Below, in pieces: positions 39,097 to 49,058 of a stretch of DNA of 64,000 nt. Below the pieces are notes generated by a model. That model saw nothing but the letters and a program-made list of their open reading frames with translations, was not told where the DNA came from and did no database searches. The position numbers were made by a program, and so were the translations under genes. Source of the DNA: an uncultured beta proteobacterium (GTDB taxonomy: Bacteria > Pseudomonadota > Gammaproteobacteria > Burkholderiales > Rhodocyclaceae); NCBI GenBank assembly GCA_903848955.1, contig CAINHS010000089.1, forward strand, positions 1-64,000, in the 5' to 3' direction. Positions within the stretch are counted from its first letter, which is position 1. Each line of letters starts with the position of its first letter.

Positions 39097-39324
39097 CTAG
39101 TCTTCGTATTTGAATGACATGGAAACGCGTGCCCGATAAGCCACCACCTTGCCGCCGTCAATCTTCATGTCCAGCTTGGTGATTTCAGCGACACGCAGAT
39201 TGCGCAATGTCTTGGCGGCAGATTCGACAGCGGCGCGGGCGGCGTCTTCCCAGGAAGCGGGGCTGGAACCTACAACTTCGACGATCTTATAGACAGGATT
39301 CGCATCCTTCGATTTCTTTGCCAT
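39097..39324 (-). CDS. Dodecin family flavin-binding protein
   Basis: This 75-residue small protein has the dodecin pattern VYKIVEVVGSSPASWEDAA, AKTLRNLRVAEI and MKIDGGKVVAYRARVSMSFKYED (start shown in part). Dodecins form hollow dodecamers that store riboflavin or FMN. The ATG at 39324 has GGAGGTGA at optimal spacing; GTG two codons earlier is less likely. It is monocistronic, ending at the bidirectional terminator. A flavin store is plausible next to flavin-rich aromatic catabolism, but the link is only positional. Confidence 0.9.
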   Translation of the reverse strand: MAKKSKDANPVYKIVEVVGSSPASWEDAARAAVESAAKTLRNLRVAEITKLDMKIDGGKVVAYRARVSMSFKYED

Positions 39325-39443
39325 GCTCACCTCCGATGAAATATTGGTTTGGGCTGATCACGGCGACCAGCCGTTACATCATAGCCCATTCTCATAATGC
39401 ATTCGACGGCAACCGCGCTGCAACGGCGCCTTGCCGGCAGGCA

Positions 39444-40427
39444 TCAGGCGGACGCGGCCCACAGCCGTTTTGCCAGACGCTTGGCCAGCACCGGCGTTGC
39501 GCGGCGACGGTAGGCGACGCTGATCACGGTGGTTTCCATCGGCTGCGTGCCGCGCCTGATCTGGCGGTCGATGCCGGACAGCGCGGCATCGTCGAGCGTC
39601 TTTCCCGCCAGAGCGTCGAGACCGCCGATCAGTTCCGGGCGCGAGGACACGCCGGTGCAGGCAATGCGCAACTCGCCGATCAGATCGCCGGTGCGGCGCA
39701 GGGCCACGGCGACGCCGGTCAGCGGAAAATCGATGGCGCCGCGTATCTGCAGCTTTTCGTAGGCGCTGAGCCAGCCGTCGGCGAGCGGTACGCGCACCGA
39801 CAGCAGCAGTTCGCCCGGGGCGAGCGACAGCCACGCCATGCCGTCGTCGCGATAGAACTCGCTCAACGGCAGGTTGCGCATACCCTGCGGACCGAGGATC
39901 TGCACCTCTGCGCCGAGCACCAGCAGGGCCGGCGCCACGTCGCCGCTGAAGGCGGCCCAGCAGCGCGGCGACTTGGTCGCCACGCGGCAGGTGTCGCCGG
40001 CGATTTTCATGCAGTTGTCGATCGCGTCGCGCCAGGGTTCGCTCTGGTTGTAATACATGCAGCGCGTATCGAGACAGAGGTTGCCGCCCAGCGTGGCGGC
40101 GGCGCGGTGGGTCGGCCCGGCTACGGCCGCTGCCGCCTGCGCCAGGGCCGGCAGGCGGGCCCTGGCCACCGGATCGGCGGCGAGCGTGGCCAGCGTGACG
40201 CCGGCGCCGATGTGCAGCCGGTCGTCGACCACGCGCAGTTCGGACAGTTCGGCGATGCGGCCGAGGTCGATGACGGCATCGGCCGTCACCAGTCCGCGGC
40301 GCATGTTGGGCAGCAGATCGGTACCGCCGGCGATGAAGCGGCTGGCCGGATACTCGCCGCGCAGACGCACGGCCTCGGCGGCGCTGGCCGGGCGCAGCAG
40401 ACGGAAATCGGACAGGGCGGCCATCAT
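39444..40427 (-). CDS. hcrB: 4-hydroxybenzoyl-CoA reductase beta (FAD, [4Fe-4S]) subunit
   Basis: This 327-residue FAD subunit of the xanthine dehydrogenase family has [14 protein letters not shown] (about 32) and [20 protein letters not shown]. Compared with ordinary members it holds an insertion with Cys118, 123, 139, 147 and 156. Counted from the second Met, four fall at 122, 138, 146 and 155, which as I recall are the [4Fe-4S] ligands of the Thauera aromatica enzyme. This extra cluster is unique to 4-hydroxybenzoyl-CoA reductases and reverses electron flow toward substrate reduction. The ATG overlaps the hcrA stop. Reaction: 4-hydroxybenzoyl-CoA to benzoyl-CoA using reduced ferredoxin. 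Confidence 0.93.
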   Translation of the reverse strand: MMAALSDFRLLRPASAAEAVRLRGEYPASRFIAGGTDLLPNMRRGLVTADAVIDLGRIAELSELRVVDDRLHIGAGVTLATLAADPVARARLPALAQAAAAVAGPTHRAAATLGGNLCLDTRCMYYNQSEPWRDAIDNCMKIAGDTCRVATKSPRCWAAFSGDVAPALLVLGAEVQILGPQGMRNLPLSEFYRDDGMAWLSLAPGELLLSVRVPLADGWLSAYEKLQIRGAIDFPLTGVAVALRRTGDLIGELRIACTGVSSRPELIGGLDALAGKTLDDAALSGIDRQIRRGTQPMETTVISVAYRRRATPVLAKRLAKRLWAASA

Positions 40428-42784
40428 GCGGCTCCTTCGGCGGACGCCGCCGGTCTGGCAGCGGGGGTTTTCTGATTGAGCGCGTCAAAGACGCGGACGG
40501 CGGTGATCGGCAGCGCACGGAAACGCTGCCCGGTGGCGTCCTCGACCGCCGCGGCGAGCGCCGACATGAAGCCGGAGAGGGGACCTTCGCTGGCTTCCTT
40601 GGCGCCGAAGGGGCCGTTGGGGTCGATGCTCTCGACGATATGCACCTCGATGTCGGGTGATTCGACGATGGTCGGCACCCGGTAATCGAGCATGTTGGCG
40701 GCCATGTGGTGGCCGTTCTCGTAAACGGTTTCCTCGCTGATGGCCTGGCCCATGCCCATCCAGACGGCGCCCTGCACCTGGCCCTCGACCGACATCGGAT
40801 TGATGGCGAAGCCGCAGTCGATGGCGGCCCAGACCTTCTCCACCGTGACCTTGCCGAGATCGAGGTCGACGCTGACTTCGACCGCCTGTGCCGCATACGA
40901 GAAGCCCATGGTGGAACCGACGGCGCCGCCGCGCTGCTTGCCGCCCTGGAATTCCGCCGGGCAGGTGAAGCTGCCCTTGATCGTGAGCGTGCCGGTGGCC
41001 ACCAGCGCTTCCTCGGTCACCTCGGCGAAGGGGATTTGCCGCTGCGGGTCGGCGACGCTGCACGCCGCCTCGCCCAGCCAGACCACCTCCGCCTCATCGA
41101 CCTCGAGGCGTTTCGCCGCCGCGGCGACGAGGATGCGCTTGAGATTTTCCGCCGCGTTCGCCGCGGCGTTGCCGACCATGAAGGTGACGCGCGAGGAATA
41201 GGAGCCGTTGTCCTTGGGTGTGATGGCCGAATCGTTGGCGATGATGCGGATGCGGCTGTAGTCGATGCCGAGCACTTCGGCGACGACCTGGGTGATGATG
41301 GTCGATGATCCCTGACCGATGTCGGAGGCGCCGGTGAGGATGGTGACGCTGGCGTCGAAGTCGAGCTTGAGGATGATCACCGCATGCGGCTCGCCGGACC
41401 AGTGCACCGGCTTGGCCGAGCCGCTGACGAAATGCGAGCAGGCCATGCCGAGGCCGCGACCCTTGCCCAGCTTGCCCTTGCGCGCCTGCCAGGCGCTGGC
41501 CGCTTCGACCCAGTCGAGGCATTCGGGCAGGCCGTAGGACATCACCTTGAGGCCGTTGATGGTGTCCGTCGGCGCCTTGAGCAGGTTGCGCCGCCGCACC
41601 TCGATCGGGTCGAGTCCGAGTTCGGCCGCCATGACATCGAGCTGCGACTCGAAGGCGAAGCGGATATTCACCGTGCCGTGGCCGCGCATGGCGCCGCACG
41701 CCGGTGTGTTGGCATAGACGCGGTAGCCGTCGTACTTGACCGCCGGGATGTCATACAGCCCGTTGAGCAGCGCACCCGAGTAGAGGATGGTGACCAGGCC
41801 GTAGCCGCCGTAGGCGCCGCCGCGCTGCACCACTTCCGCCTCGCAGGCCGTCAGGCGGCCGTCGGCGGTCATGCCCAGCTTCATGCGGATATGGCTTTCG
41901 GGCCGTCCGCGATGGCTGAGGAAGGTCTCTTCGCGCGTCTGCAGCAGGCGCACGGTGCCGCGCGCGGCACGCGCCAGCATGGCGCAGATGACTTCGAAAT
42001 TCAGCGACTCGGTGCGATGGCCGAAACCGCCGCCGATGAAGGGCTTGATGACGCGGATGTGCGCCGCTTCCATCTTGAGGCAGCGCGCCAGCGTCAGATG
42101 CACGTAGTAGGGCACCTGGGTCACCGACCAGAGGGTCAGGTGGCCGCGCTCGGCGTCGTAGGTAGCCAGCGCCGCGTTGGGCTCCATCATGGCGTGATGG
42201 ACTTCGGCGCATTCGTAGTTGTCCTCGCGCACCAGGTCGGCGGCGGCGAAGCCGGCGGCGGTGTCGCCGAATTCGTTGTGCACGGCGCGCTCGATGTTGC
42301 CCGGCTTGTTGTCGTGCAGCAGCACGGCGTCCGGCTGGCGCGCCGCGGCGGCGCTGAAGTAGGCCGGCAGCTCGCGCACGCGCAGGCGGATCAGGGCCAG
42401 CGCCGCATCCGCCGTCGCTTCGTCGATGGCGGCGACGGCAGCGACCGGATCGCCGATGTAGCGCACCCGGCCGCGCGCCAGCGGAAACTCGTTCTGCGCG
42501 ATCGGGATCACGCCATAGGGCATGTCGCATTCGTCGCCGGTGATCACGGCGCGCACCCCGGGCAGCGCCAGGGCGGCGCTGACATCGACTTCGAGCAGGT
42601 CGGCATGGGCGTAGGGGCTGCGCAGGATCTTGCCGAACAGTGCGCCGCCGGCCGGCAGGTCGGCCGTGTAGCGCGCTGTGCCGGTGACCTTTTCGATGCC
42701 ATCGACGAAGGGCAGGCGTGCGCCGACGCCGTGCGGCAGGCCGGCCGGTGCCAGCGTCACCACCTTGCGTTCCGGCGCGTTCAT
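40424..42784 (-). CDS. hcrA: 4-hydroxybenzoyl-CoA reductase alpha (molybdenum) subunit
   Basis: This 786-residue molybdopterin subunit has [19 protein letters not shown] (about 250), [15 protein letters not shown] (about 360), [16 protein letters not shown] (about 485) and AKEASEG with the predicted active-site Glu730. Length and organisation match HcrA (about 770). It dehydroxylates 4-hydroxybenzoyl-CoA to benzoyl-CoA at the Mo site. ATG 42784 overlaps the hcrC stop by four bases and its stop overlaps hcrB, so the three subunits are translationally coupled in the known order hcrC-hcrA-hcrB. It differs from the large subunit at 22884 throughout. Confidence 0.92.
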   Translation of the reverse strand: MNAPERKVVTLAPAGLPHGVGARLPFVDGIEKVTGTARYTADLPAGGALFGKILRSPYAHADLLEVDVSAALALPGVRAVITGDECDMPYGVIPIAQNEFPLARGRVRYIGDPVAAVAAIDEATADAALALIRLRVRELPAYFSAAAARQPDAVLLHDNKPGNIERAVHNEFGDTAAGFAAADLVREDNYECAEVHHAMMEPNAALATYDAERGHLTLWSVTQVPYYVHLTLARCLKMEAAHIRVIKPFIGGGFGHRTESLNFEVICAMLARAARGTVRLLQTREETFLSHRGRPESHIRMKLGMTADGRLTACEAEVVQRGGAYGGYGLVTILYSGALLNGLYDIPAVKYDGYRVYANTPACGAMRGHGTVNIRFAFESQLDVMAAELGLDPIEVRRRNLLKAPTDTINGLKVMSYGLPECLDWVEAASAWQARKGKLGKGRGLGMACSHFVSGSAKPVHWSGEPHAVIILKLDFDASVTILTGASDIGQGSSTIITQVVAEVLGIDYSRIRIIANDSAITPKDNGSYSSRVTFMVGNAAANAAENLKRILVAAAAKRLEVDEAEVVWLGEAACSVADPQRQIPFAEVTEEALVATGTLTIKGSFTCPAEFQGGKQRGGAVGSTMGFSYAAQAVEVSVDLDLGKVTVEKVWAAIDCGFAINPMSVEGQVQGAVWMGMGQAISEETVYENGHHMAANMLDYRVPTIVESPDIEVHIVESIDPNGPFGAKEASEGPLSGFMSALAAAVEDATGQRFRALPITAVRVFDALNQKTPAARPAASAEGAA

Positions 42785-43257
42785 GCTGAAAGCTCCGTGG
42801 TGGCCGAGGCGGCGGCCACCGACTCGATGATCTTGACATAGCCGGTGCAGCGGCACAGGTTGCCGGCCAGCGCGGCCTTGATCTGCGCCCGCTGCGGATG
42901 CGGGTTGCTGCGCAGCAGGGCTTCGGCGGCCATGATCATGCCCGGCGTGCAGAAGCCGCACTGCGTCCCCAGGTGTTCGTGGAAGGCGCGCTGCAGCCGC
43001 GACAGATTGCCGGCATGGCTCAAGCCTTCGATGGTTTCGATCTCGCTTCCGGCGACGCTGTGGGCCAGCGTGCTGCAGGCCAGGCGCGGGCGGCTGTCGA
43101 CCAGCACGGTGCAGGCGCCGCATTCGCCGCCGTCGCAACCCTGCTTGGTGCCGGTGAGTCCGAGCGCGTCGCGCAGATAGTCGATCAACAGGGTGTTGTC
43201 GGCCACGGCATCTTCACGAGGCTTGCCGTTGACCGAGAGTCTAAGAATGGATTTCAC
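42781..43257 (-). CDS. hcrC: 4-hydroxybenzoyl-CoA reductase gamma ([2Fe-2S]) subunit
   Basis: This 158-residue subunit has two [2Fe-2S] motifs: [17 protein letters not shown] (about 39-55) with a distal Cys in RLACST, and CGFCTPGM (about 100) with GNLCRCTGY (about 133). The preferred start is GTG at 43257 preceded by AAGGAAA, because the upstream open frame looks non-coding and the length then matches HcrC (about 160). It is the first gene of hcrCAB, 155 bases after the MarR gene, with a candidate MarR site between. Confidence 0.92.
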   Translation of the reverse strand: MKSILRLSVNGKPREDAVADNTLLIDYLRDALGLTGTKQGCDGGECGACTVLVDSRPRLACSTLAHSVAGSEIETIEGLSHAGNLSRLQRAFHEHLGTQCGFCTPGMIMAAEALLRSNPHPQRAQIKAALAGNLCRCTGYVKIIESVAAASATTELSA

Positions 43258-43342
43258 GTGAATTTCCTTTCGGCAGATTGGCCCCGGCCATGACCGGCGA
43301 CGCCCATGACAATGATCCGGCAACGGTGATTAGTCTACTATA

Positions 43343-43353
43343 CCAATTGTTGG
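43343..43353. promoter_or_regulatory. Candidate MarR operator upstream of hcrC
   Basis: CCAATTGTTGG is an inverted repeat (CCAA, 3 bases, TTGG) in the 155-base AT-richer gap between the MarR-type gene and hcrC. MarR-family sites are usually short palindromes in promoters of adjacent genes. Core promoter elements were not identified with confidence. Confidence 0.35.
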
Positions 43354-43412
43354 AGTTCCATCCATATTGACAAAAATCGCCTGCCCGTTGCGTCGCACGG
43401 AGCGACGGCCGC

Positions 43413-43883
43413 TCAGCGGTGTTCGGGAAACACTTTCTGCAGCAGCGTGAAGAACAGCTTGCGCTCGGCATCGCTGAAATTCTGCAGCAGCCGCTTTTCG
43501 TGCTGGCTGACCTGGCGCTTCAGCTTGCGCAGCAGGTCGCCGCCGGCGGCGGTCAGCCGGATGGCGTTGGAACGGCGGTCGTGCAGGGCCGCGCGCCTTT
43601 CCACCAGGCCGCGCCGCTCGAGATTGTCGATGACGGTGACGACCGTCGAGCGGTCAAGCCGGGCGGCGCGGGCAAGGTCGCTTTGTTTGAGGTCGGGGTT
43701 GGCTTCGATGATGACCAGTACGCCGAACAGGCCGGGCGTGACGTCCTCTTCTCCCGGGCCCATGGCGAAATCCCTGAAGAGGGCGATCTGCGCCATGCGC
43801 AACTGATAACCGACCAGTCCGGGCAAGATTCCGTAGTCGAGTCGGGCGTGCCTGGCATTTTCAGGTTTCTTGGCGGGAGTCAT
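43413..43883 (-). CDS. MarR family transcriptional regulator
   Basis: This 156-residue protein has the winged-helix core LKQSDLARAARLDRSTVVTVIDNLERRGLVER (about 65-95; shown as key segments), the wing DRRSNAIRLTAAG (about 100-112) and helical dimerisation ends. MarR proteins in this setting commonly bind aryl-CoA thioesters and repress the adjacent operon. It is placed between dctP and hcrC on the same strand. Regulation of hcrCAB and possibly the TRAP genes is inferred. Confidence 0.88.
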   Translation of the reverse strand: MTPAKKPENARHARLDYGILPGLVGYQLRMAQIALFRDFAMGPGEEDVTPGLFGVLVIIEANPDLKQSDLARAARLDRSTVVTVIDNLERRGLVERRAALHDRRSNAIRLTAAGGDLLRKLKRQVSQHEKRLLQNFSDAERKLFFTLLQKVFPEHR

Positions 43884-43930
43884 TTTCCAGAGGTCGGTGT
43901 GCCGCCGGGTTTCCCCGGCGGCCGTGCAAC

Positions 43931-44968
43931 TTACTTGTCGTACTGGTTGATCAGGGCTCTGGCCGCATCGAGCAGTTTCTGGCCGTCGCCGCCCTTGACT
44001 GCAACATCCTTGATCCAGTCCTGGGCGACGTTTTCAGTGGCCTTCTCCCAGCGCTGATACTCGGCCGCTGAAAGCACCGTGACGCTATTGCCGCGATCTG
44101 TCGCTGCCTTGCGTCCCGGCACGATGGTGCCGTCCCAGACCTTGCCGGCCCAGGCGGAAGCCTCGGCGCCGCTGTTGGCATCGATCACTTTCTTCAGGTC
44201 GGCCGGCAGGCTGTTGTATTTGGCCTCGTTCATGGCTACGACGAAGATGGTGTTGGACATCTTGCGCTGGCCGGCACCGGTCTCGGTGTGAAACTTGGTG
44301 ACCTCATGCACCTTGAGCCCCGGCACGACCTCCCACGGCAGCGAGGCGCCGTCGACCACGCCCTTGGAGATCGCTTCCTGGACCTGCGGTGCCGGCATCT
44401 GGATCGGCGTTGCGCCCAGAGCGGACAGCATGCGCGTGCCGATGCGGGTCGGTGCGCGCACCTTGAGCCCCTTCAGGTCCTCGAGCGTTTTCACCTGCTT
44501 GCCGGCAAAGTGCAGTTCGGCACCGTCATGCACGTGCGCCATGAGAATCCGGGTGCCCTTGAATTCGTCGAGCGAGTTTTTCTGTATGTATTCCCAGAAT
44601 GCGCGGCTGCTGCCTTCGGCGGTCTTGGTCATGAACGGGATTTCGAAGACTTCCGACTTGATGAAGCGTCCCGCCTGATACGTCGGAACGGTCCAGATGA
44701 TGTCGGCGACACCGTCCTTGGCCTGGTCGAAGAGTTGCGGCGGCGTGCCGCCCAACTGCATGGCCGGATAGATCTGGCACTTGAGCCGGTTGTTGGATTC
44801 CTTGGCGATTTTCTCGCACCACGGCCCGAGGAAAAGCTTTTGCGAAGTCGCATTGGGCGACAGGAAATGATGCACCTTGAGGGTGACTTCCTGCGCCGAC
44901 AGGGGGCCGGCGGCAAAGCCAAGGACCAGCGCGGTCACGAGCGGGGCAAGCTTCTTGTGCAACTGCAT
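43931..44968 (-). CDS. dctP: TRAP transporter substrate-binding protein (DctP family)
   Basis: This 345-residue periplasmic protein has a signal peptide (MQLHKKLAPLVTALVLGFAA, cleavage near LSA-QE). The mature start VTLKVHHFLSPNATSQK, the RAPTRIGTRMLSALGATP block with the conserved Arg that binds a carboxylate (about 160), and GVVDGASLPWEV are typical of DctP receptors. It supplies the ligand to DctQM. Embedded among aromatic genes, it probably binds an aromatic acid such as 4-hydroxybenzoate. It lies 45 bases after dctM. Confidence 0.9.
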   Translation of the reverse strand: MQLHKKLAPLVTALVLGFAAGPLSAQEVTLKVHHFLSPNATSQKLFLGPWCEKIAKESNNRLKCQIYPAMQLGGTPPQLFDQAKDGVADIIWTVPTYQAGRFIKSEVFEIPFMTKTAEGSSRAFWEYIQKNSLDEFKGTRILMAHVHDGAELHFAGKQVKTLEDLKGLKVRAPTRIGTRMLSALGATPIQMPAPQVQEAISKGVVDGASLPWEVVPGLKVHEVTKFHTETGAGQRKMSNTIFVVAMNEAKYNSLPADLKKVIDANSGAEASAWAGKVWDGTIVPGRKAATDRGNSVTVLSAAEYQRWEKATENVAQDWIKDVAVKGGDGQKLLDAARALINQYDK

Positions 44969-45013
44969 GTGTAATCTCCTCGTTATTGGATGTGGGACAA
45001 GGGGGATGCCTGA

Positions 45014-46345
45014 TCAACCGCCGAAGGTTCGCACCAGATAGAGCGAGACGATCGGGAAAAACACCAGCAGCGTGATGCGTATGAAGTCCGAAATCAGGAA
45101 GGGAATGACGCCCTTGAAGGTTTCCATCAGCGGCACATCGACCGCCAGCCGGTTGATGACATACACGTTCATGCCCACCGGCGGGTGCACCAGGCCGATT
45201 TCGACCACCATGAGGGCGAGGATACCAAACCAGATCGACTTGTCGACCTGCGGCAGGCCGAAGAAATCCAGTCCCATGATCATGGGATAGAAGATCGGGA
45301 TGGTCAGCAGGATCATCGCCAGCGCGTCCATGACGCAGCCGAGCAGGACGTAGATGAGCAGGATCATGCCCATCACCAGCAAGGGCGACATGCCGCTGCC
45401 CTTGACCCACTCGGCGAGTTCGACCGGCATCTGCGACACCGCCAGCGCGGTGTTCATCATGTCGGCGCCGAGCAGCACCAGGTAGATCATGGCCGTCGCC
45501 ATGGCGGTGCCGAGCAGGGTCTTTTCCACCTGCTCGCGGCCCATGTTGCCGGAGAGGAAGGCGAGGATGCCGCAGCAGGCGGCGCCGATCGACGCCGCCT
45601 CGGTCGGGTTGGCCCAGCCGCCGTAGATGCCGACGATGACCACGACGAACACCAGCAGTACCGGCAGCACCTGCAGCAGGCAGCGGATGCGCTCCGGCCA
45701 CGGAATGCGCGGCCCGGCGGGCCCGGCCGCCGGGTTGAGGCTGACCACTATCTGTACCACCAGCATGTAGCCGAGCATGGCGATGATGCCGGGCAGGATG
45801 GCGGCCATGAACAGCTTGCCGATCGATTCCTGGGTCAGGATGGCGTAGATCACCAGCGGCACCGACGGCGGAATCATGATGCCGAGCGTGCCGCCTGCCG
45901 CCAGCGCACCGGTGGCCAGCGAGCCGGAATAGCCGTAGCGCTTCAACTCGGGCAGCGCCACCTGGCCCATGGTCGCGGCCGTCGCCAGGGATGAGCCGCA
46001 GATCGCGCCGAAGCCGGCGCAGGCGCCGATGGCGGCCATGGCGATGCCGCCCTTGCGATGGCCGATGAAGGCGCTGACGAAGCGGAACAGGGAGCGGCTG
46101 AGGCCGCCGTGGGTGGCGAACTGCCCCATCAGCAGGAATAGCGGAATCACCACCAGATCGTAATTGGACAGCCGGGCGTAGGCGAGGTTCTTCAGCGAGT
46201 TGAGCAGCGGTCCGGTTTCGCCGCCGGTAAGGTAGAGGTAGCCGCCGCCGCCGGCAATGAACATGGCGACGCCGATCGGCACGCGCAGCACCAGCAGCGT
46301 CAGCAGGAAGCCGAAAATGACGAAGCCGACCTGCGTCCCGCTCAT
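45014..46345 (-). CDS. dctM: TRAP transporter large permease (DctM family)
   Basis: This 443-residue membrane protein has about twelve helices; the DctM landmarks GSSLATAATMGQVALPEL (about 120), GTLGIMIPPSVPLVIYAI (about 150) and the C-terminal HPPVGMNVYVIN (about 390) are present. It is the channel subunit that couples Na+ or H+ to substrate uptake. ATG 46345 overlaps the dctQ stop by four bases. The order dctQ-dctM-dctP is consistent with one operon. Confidence 0.92.
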   Translation of the reverse strand: MSGTQVGFVIFGFLLTLLVLRVPIGVAMFIAGGGGYLYLTGGETGPLLNSLKNLAYARLSNYDLVVIPLFLLMGQFATHGGLSRSLFRFVSAFIGHRKGGIAMAAIGACAGFGAICGSSLATAATMGQVALPELKRYGYSGSLATGALAAGGTLGIMIPPSVPLVIYAILTQESIGKLFMAAILPGIIAMLGYMLVVQIVVSLNPAAGPAGPRIPWPERIRCLLQVLPVLLVFVVVIVGIYGGWANPTEAASIGAACCGILAFLSGNMGREQVEKTLLGTAMATAMIYLVLLGADMMNTALAVSQMPVELAEWVKGSGMSPLLVMGMILLIYVLLGCVMDALAMILLTIPIFYPMIMGLDFFGLPQVDKSIWFGILALMVVEIGLVHPPVGMNVYVINRLAVDVPLMETFKGVIPFLISDFIRITLLVFFPIVSLYLVRTFGG

Positions 46346-46884
46346 GATTTCACTCCGCGCCGTGCCCAGGTTTGCACGCACATGTAGAAACCCGCCAGCG
46401 CCAGCAGGATGAAGCCGGGTACCATCAATGCCTGTGCAATCCACACCGGGATCTCGAGGATCGCCGACGACTCGCCGCCTTCCCTGAGGCTGATGGCGCC
46501 GGCCCAGGTGCGCCAGGCCAGAAGCGTGCCGGCCAGGCCCACCAGCAGCGAGCCCGCGGCATCCAGAAAGCAGCGCTTGCGGCCGGCCAGGCTGGCGGTG
46601 AAAAAGTCGACCTTGACGTCGCCGTGCATCAAGTGGCAATAGGCGAAGAAGGTCGCCGAAGCGAAGGCGGCAAACATTTGCAGGACTTCGACATCGCCCG
46701 GCACCGGCGCGCTGAACAGCTTGCGGCCGACGATCGAGACGATGGACATGACAACCAGGCCGCTGAAGACCAGGCCGCCGCTGAAGGCAAACCATTTGGC
46801 GGTCGCCAGCAGCAGGCGTCCGAAGGGTCCGCTTTCGGCAATGCCCTGATGATGGAGCGGGGCGGAAGCCTGTTGCTCTGCCAC
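46342..46884 (-). CDS. dctQ: TRAP transporter small permease (DctQ family)
   Basis: This 180-residue membrane protein has four predicted helices and the DctQ-type segments FSGGLVFSGLVVMSIVSIVGR and GDVEVLQMFAAFASATFFAY (about 62-81), followed by VDFFTASL. The start is GTG at 46884 preceded by GAGGAG. It partners DctM. The N-terminal 25 residues are polar and cytoplasmic. Its promoter may lie in the 111-base gap after the phosphatase gene. Confidence 0.88.
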   Translation of the reverse strand: MAEQQASAPLHHQGIAESGPFGRLLLATAKWFAFSGGLVFSGLVVMSIVSIVGRKLFSAPVPGDVEVLQMFAAFASATFFAYCHLMHGDVKVDFFTASLAGRKRCFLDAAGSLLVGLAGTLLAWRTWAGAISLREGGESSAILEIPVWIAQALMVPGFILLALAGFYMCVQTWARRGVKS

Positions 46885-46995
46885 TCTGTTTTCTCCTCGA
46901 TTCGCTGTTTCAGTTGCCGCCGGCGATCTTCGTCGTCATCCGGCGTTGCCGGAGCGGAATTATAGATGGAAGCAAAACAATCCGATGCACAGCGC

Positions 46996-47721
46996 TCAAG
47001 TCTGCAGGAAACTGCGGCTTTCCCCTTCAAGCACCAGGCAGGTCAGCACACCGCTGTGGTAGGCGCCGGTATCGATGCCGATGCGGTTGCGGCGCACCAC
47101 CGGCTGAGCGCTGATGCTGTGTCCATGGACGACGACGGCGCCGTGATCGTCTTCCGAGTCGAGGAAGGCATCGCGGATCCACATGCAGTCGTGGTCGCTT
47201 TGTTGCGTCAGCGGCACGCCGGGGCGCACGCCGCCATGGACGAAAAAGTAGTCGCCGGCCCGATAGCTGACCGGCAAGGACTTGAAAAAATCCAGATGCG
47301 ATGGCGGCAAGGCCGAGGCAAGGCGATCACGCAGGCGTGCGACGCCGGCATCATCGCGCGCCAACCGGTCGACCCCGGTGACGCCGTAGTGTGCCAGGGT
47401 GTCGAGACCGTCGTAGTCGAACCAGTGGCGCCCGGCATCGAGGTCGCCGGCGAGAAAGCGCAGCAGCAGGTCCTCGTGGTTGCCCTTCAGCGTTACCCGT
47501 TCGAAGCCCTGCGGCAGCCATTGCAGCACGCGGTCAACCACCTGGCGCGAATCCAGGCCGCGGCTGATGTAGTCGCCAAGATATAGCGCGAGCCGGCGCC
47601 GCGCCGGCCGCCGCTCCGCATCTGCCGCAATTTGATCGCTAATCGCCGCAAGCAGGTCGCCGCGGCCGTGAATGTCGCCGATAGCGTAGATGACGGTATC
47701 AGGCGGCGTCCGGCTGCTCAT
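46996..47721 (-). CDS. Metallophosphatase (PPP/calcineurin-like, ApaH-type)
   Basis: This 241-residue protein has the metallophosphoesterase motifs GDIHGRGDLL (about 15), GDYISRGLDS (about 49), GNHEDLLLRF (about 80), FVHGGVRPG (about 159) and VHGHS (about 199). Members include protein Ser/Thr phosphatases and diadenosine tetraphosphatases. The start overlaps the stop of the PaaK-like ligase by four bases, so it is tied to the phenol/4-hydroxybenzoate operon. A role in dephosphorylation during carboxylation is possible but is only a positional inference, since ppc gamma (a HAD phosphatase) is missing here. Confidence 0.82.
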   Translation of the reverse strand: MSSRTPPDTVIYAIGDIHGRGDLLAAISDQIAADAERRPARRRLALYLGDYISRGLDSRQVVDRVLQWLPQGFERVTLKGNHEDLLLRFLAGDLDAGRHWFDYDGLDTLAHYGVTGVDRLARDDAGVARLRDRLASALPPSHLDFFKSLPVSYRAGDYFFVHGGVRPGVPLTQQSDHDCMWIRDAFLDSEDDHGAVVVHGHSISAQPVVRRNRIGIDTGAYHSGVLTCLVLEGESRSFLQT

Positions 47722-49016
47722 TCATCGAGTTTGACATGGAAGCGCTTGGCCTTCATCTCGAAGCGCGGCAGTGCATTGCGCGCAACCTGGCGCACGCGCG
47801 GGCGAAACGCCAGCATGGAATCCAGCTTGACGGCGATCTCGTGCACCACGTCGGGGTCGGCGCCCTCGCAGAGTTCCACCTCGATGTCCATTTCATCCAT
47901 CTGCTTGACCTTGGTCACGGTGATGCGGAACTCGTCCACCTCGGCAAACTTGCGGATGATGTTTTCCACGCCGGCGGGGAAGACGTTGACCCCGCGCACC
48001 GTCACCATGTCGTCGGCACGGCCGAGGATGCCGCCCTCGAAGCGCAAGAAGGTGCGACCGCAGTCGCAACGGTCGAGATTCACCCGCACCAGATCGCCGG
48101 TGCGATAGCGGATCACCGGGAAGCCCCAGCGGCCGAGGTTGGTGATGACCAGTTCGCCGCGCTCGCCGGGCGCGACCGCTGCGCCCGTCAGCGGATTGAT
48201 CACCTCGGCGATGTATTCGCTCTCGATCAGATGCGTGCCGCCGGGTTGTACCAGACATTCGAAGGAATGGGCGCCGACCTCCGAGGCGCCGGCGTGATCG
48301 AAGCACTTGGCGGTCCATGTCGTCTCGATGCGTTGTTTGGTCGCGGGTACGTTGGCACCCGGTTCGCCGGCGTGCACCGTGGCTTTCATCGGAATGGCAC
48401 TGATGTCGAAGCCGATTTCGCGCGCGACCTCGGCCAGTCGCAGGGCATAGGTCGGCGTACAGCAGAGTACCGTGGCGCCGGCTTCGCGCATCAGTTCCAG
48501 GCGCTGCTGCGAGTCGCGCCCGCCGCCGGGGATCATCACCGCGCCGATCTTGCGCGCGCCCTCGACGGCGGCCCAGAAACCTATGAAGGGGCCGAAGGCA
48601 AAGGCCATGAACAGGCGGTCGGAGGCGGTGACTCCGGCGCCGGCCAGAACGTGCCCCCAGCAGCGGCCCCACCAGTCCCAGGATGCCTCGGTATCCATCA
48701 CTTTCAGCGGCACGCCGGTGGTACCGGAGGTCTGGTGCATGCGCACGTAGGCATCGAGGGGATAGGTCAGGTTGTTGCCGAAAGGCGCGTGGGCGGCCTG
48801 GTCATCCATCAGTTCCGCCTTCCTGGTCAGGGGCAGACGGGAGAGGTCGGCGAGCGACGTGATGTCGGCCGGCTGCACGCCGGCGGCCTGCCACTTGGCG
48901 GTGTAGAAGCGGTTTCTGCCCCACAGTTCGGTCAGCATCAGCTGCAGCTTTTTCAACTGCAGGGCAGCCAGTTGCTGACGCGGCAGCGTTTCGGTCACTT
49001 CGTCGAAATAGGTCAT
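47718..49016 (-). CDS. PaaK-type aryl-CoA ligase
   Basis: This 432-residue phenylacetate-CoA ligase family protein has the P-loop QTSGTTGVP (about 92), CFDHAGASEVG (about 235), YRTGDLVRVNLDRCDCGR (about 302) and GRADDMVTVRGVNVFPAGVE (about 328). Length matches PaaK (about 435). Between the phenol carboxylation genes and hcrCAB it is the natural candidate for activating 4-hydroxybenzoate to its CoA ester, though classical 4-hydroxybenzoate-CoA ligases are longer benzoate-CoA-ligase-type proteins. An alternative is activation of phenylacetate- or indoleacetate-type acids for region A. Confidence 0.82.
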   Translation of the reverse strand: MTYFDEVTETLPRQQLAALQLKKLQLMLTELWGRNRFYTAKWQAAGVQPADITSLADLSRLPLTRKAELMDDQAAHAPFGNNLTYPLDAYVRMHQTSGTTGVPLKVMDTEASWDWWGRCWGHVLAGAGVTASDRLFMAFAFGPFIGFWAAVEGARKIGAVMIPGGGRDSQQRLELMREAGATVLCCTPTYALRLAEVAREIGFDISAIPMKATVHAGEPGANVPATKQRIETTWTAKCFDHAGASEVGAHSFECLVQPGGTHLIESEYIAEVINPLTGAAVAPGERGELVITNLGRWGFPVIRYRTGDLVRVNLDRCDCGRTFLRFEGGILGRADDMVTVRGVNVFPAGVENIIRKFAEVDEFRITVTKVKQMDEMDIEVELCEGADPDVVHEIAVKLDSMLAFRPRVRQVARNALPRFEMKAKRFHVKLDE

Positions 49017-49058
49017 GGTCTGGATGCCGTGTTTGGGTAGGAGAGATTTCGGACCGGT

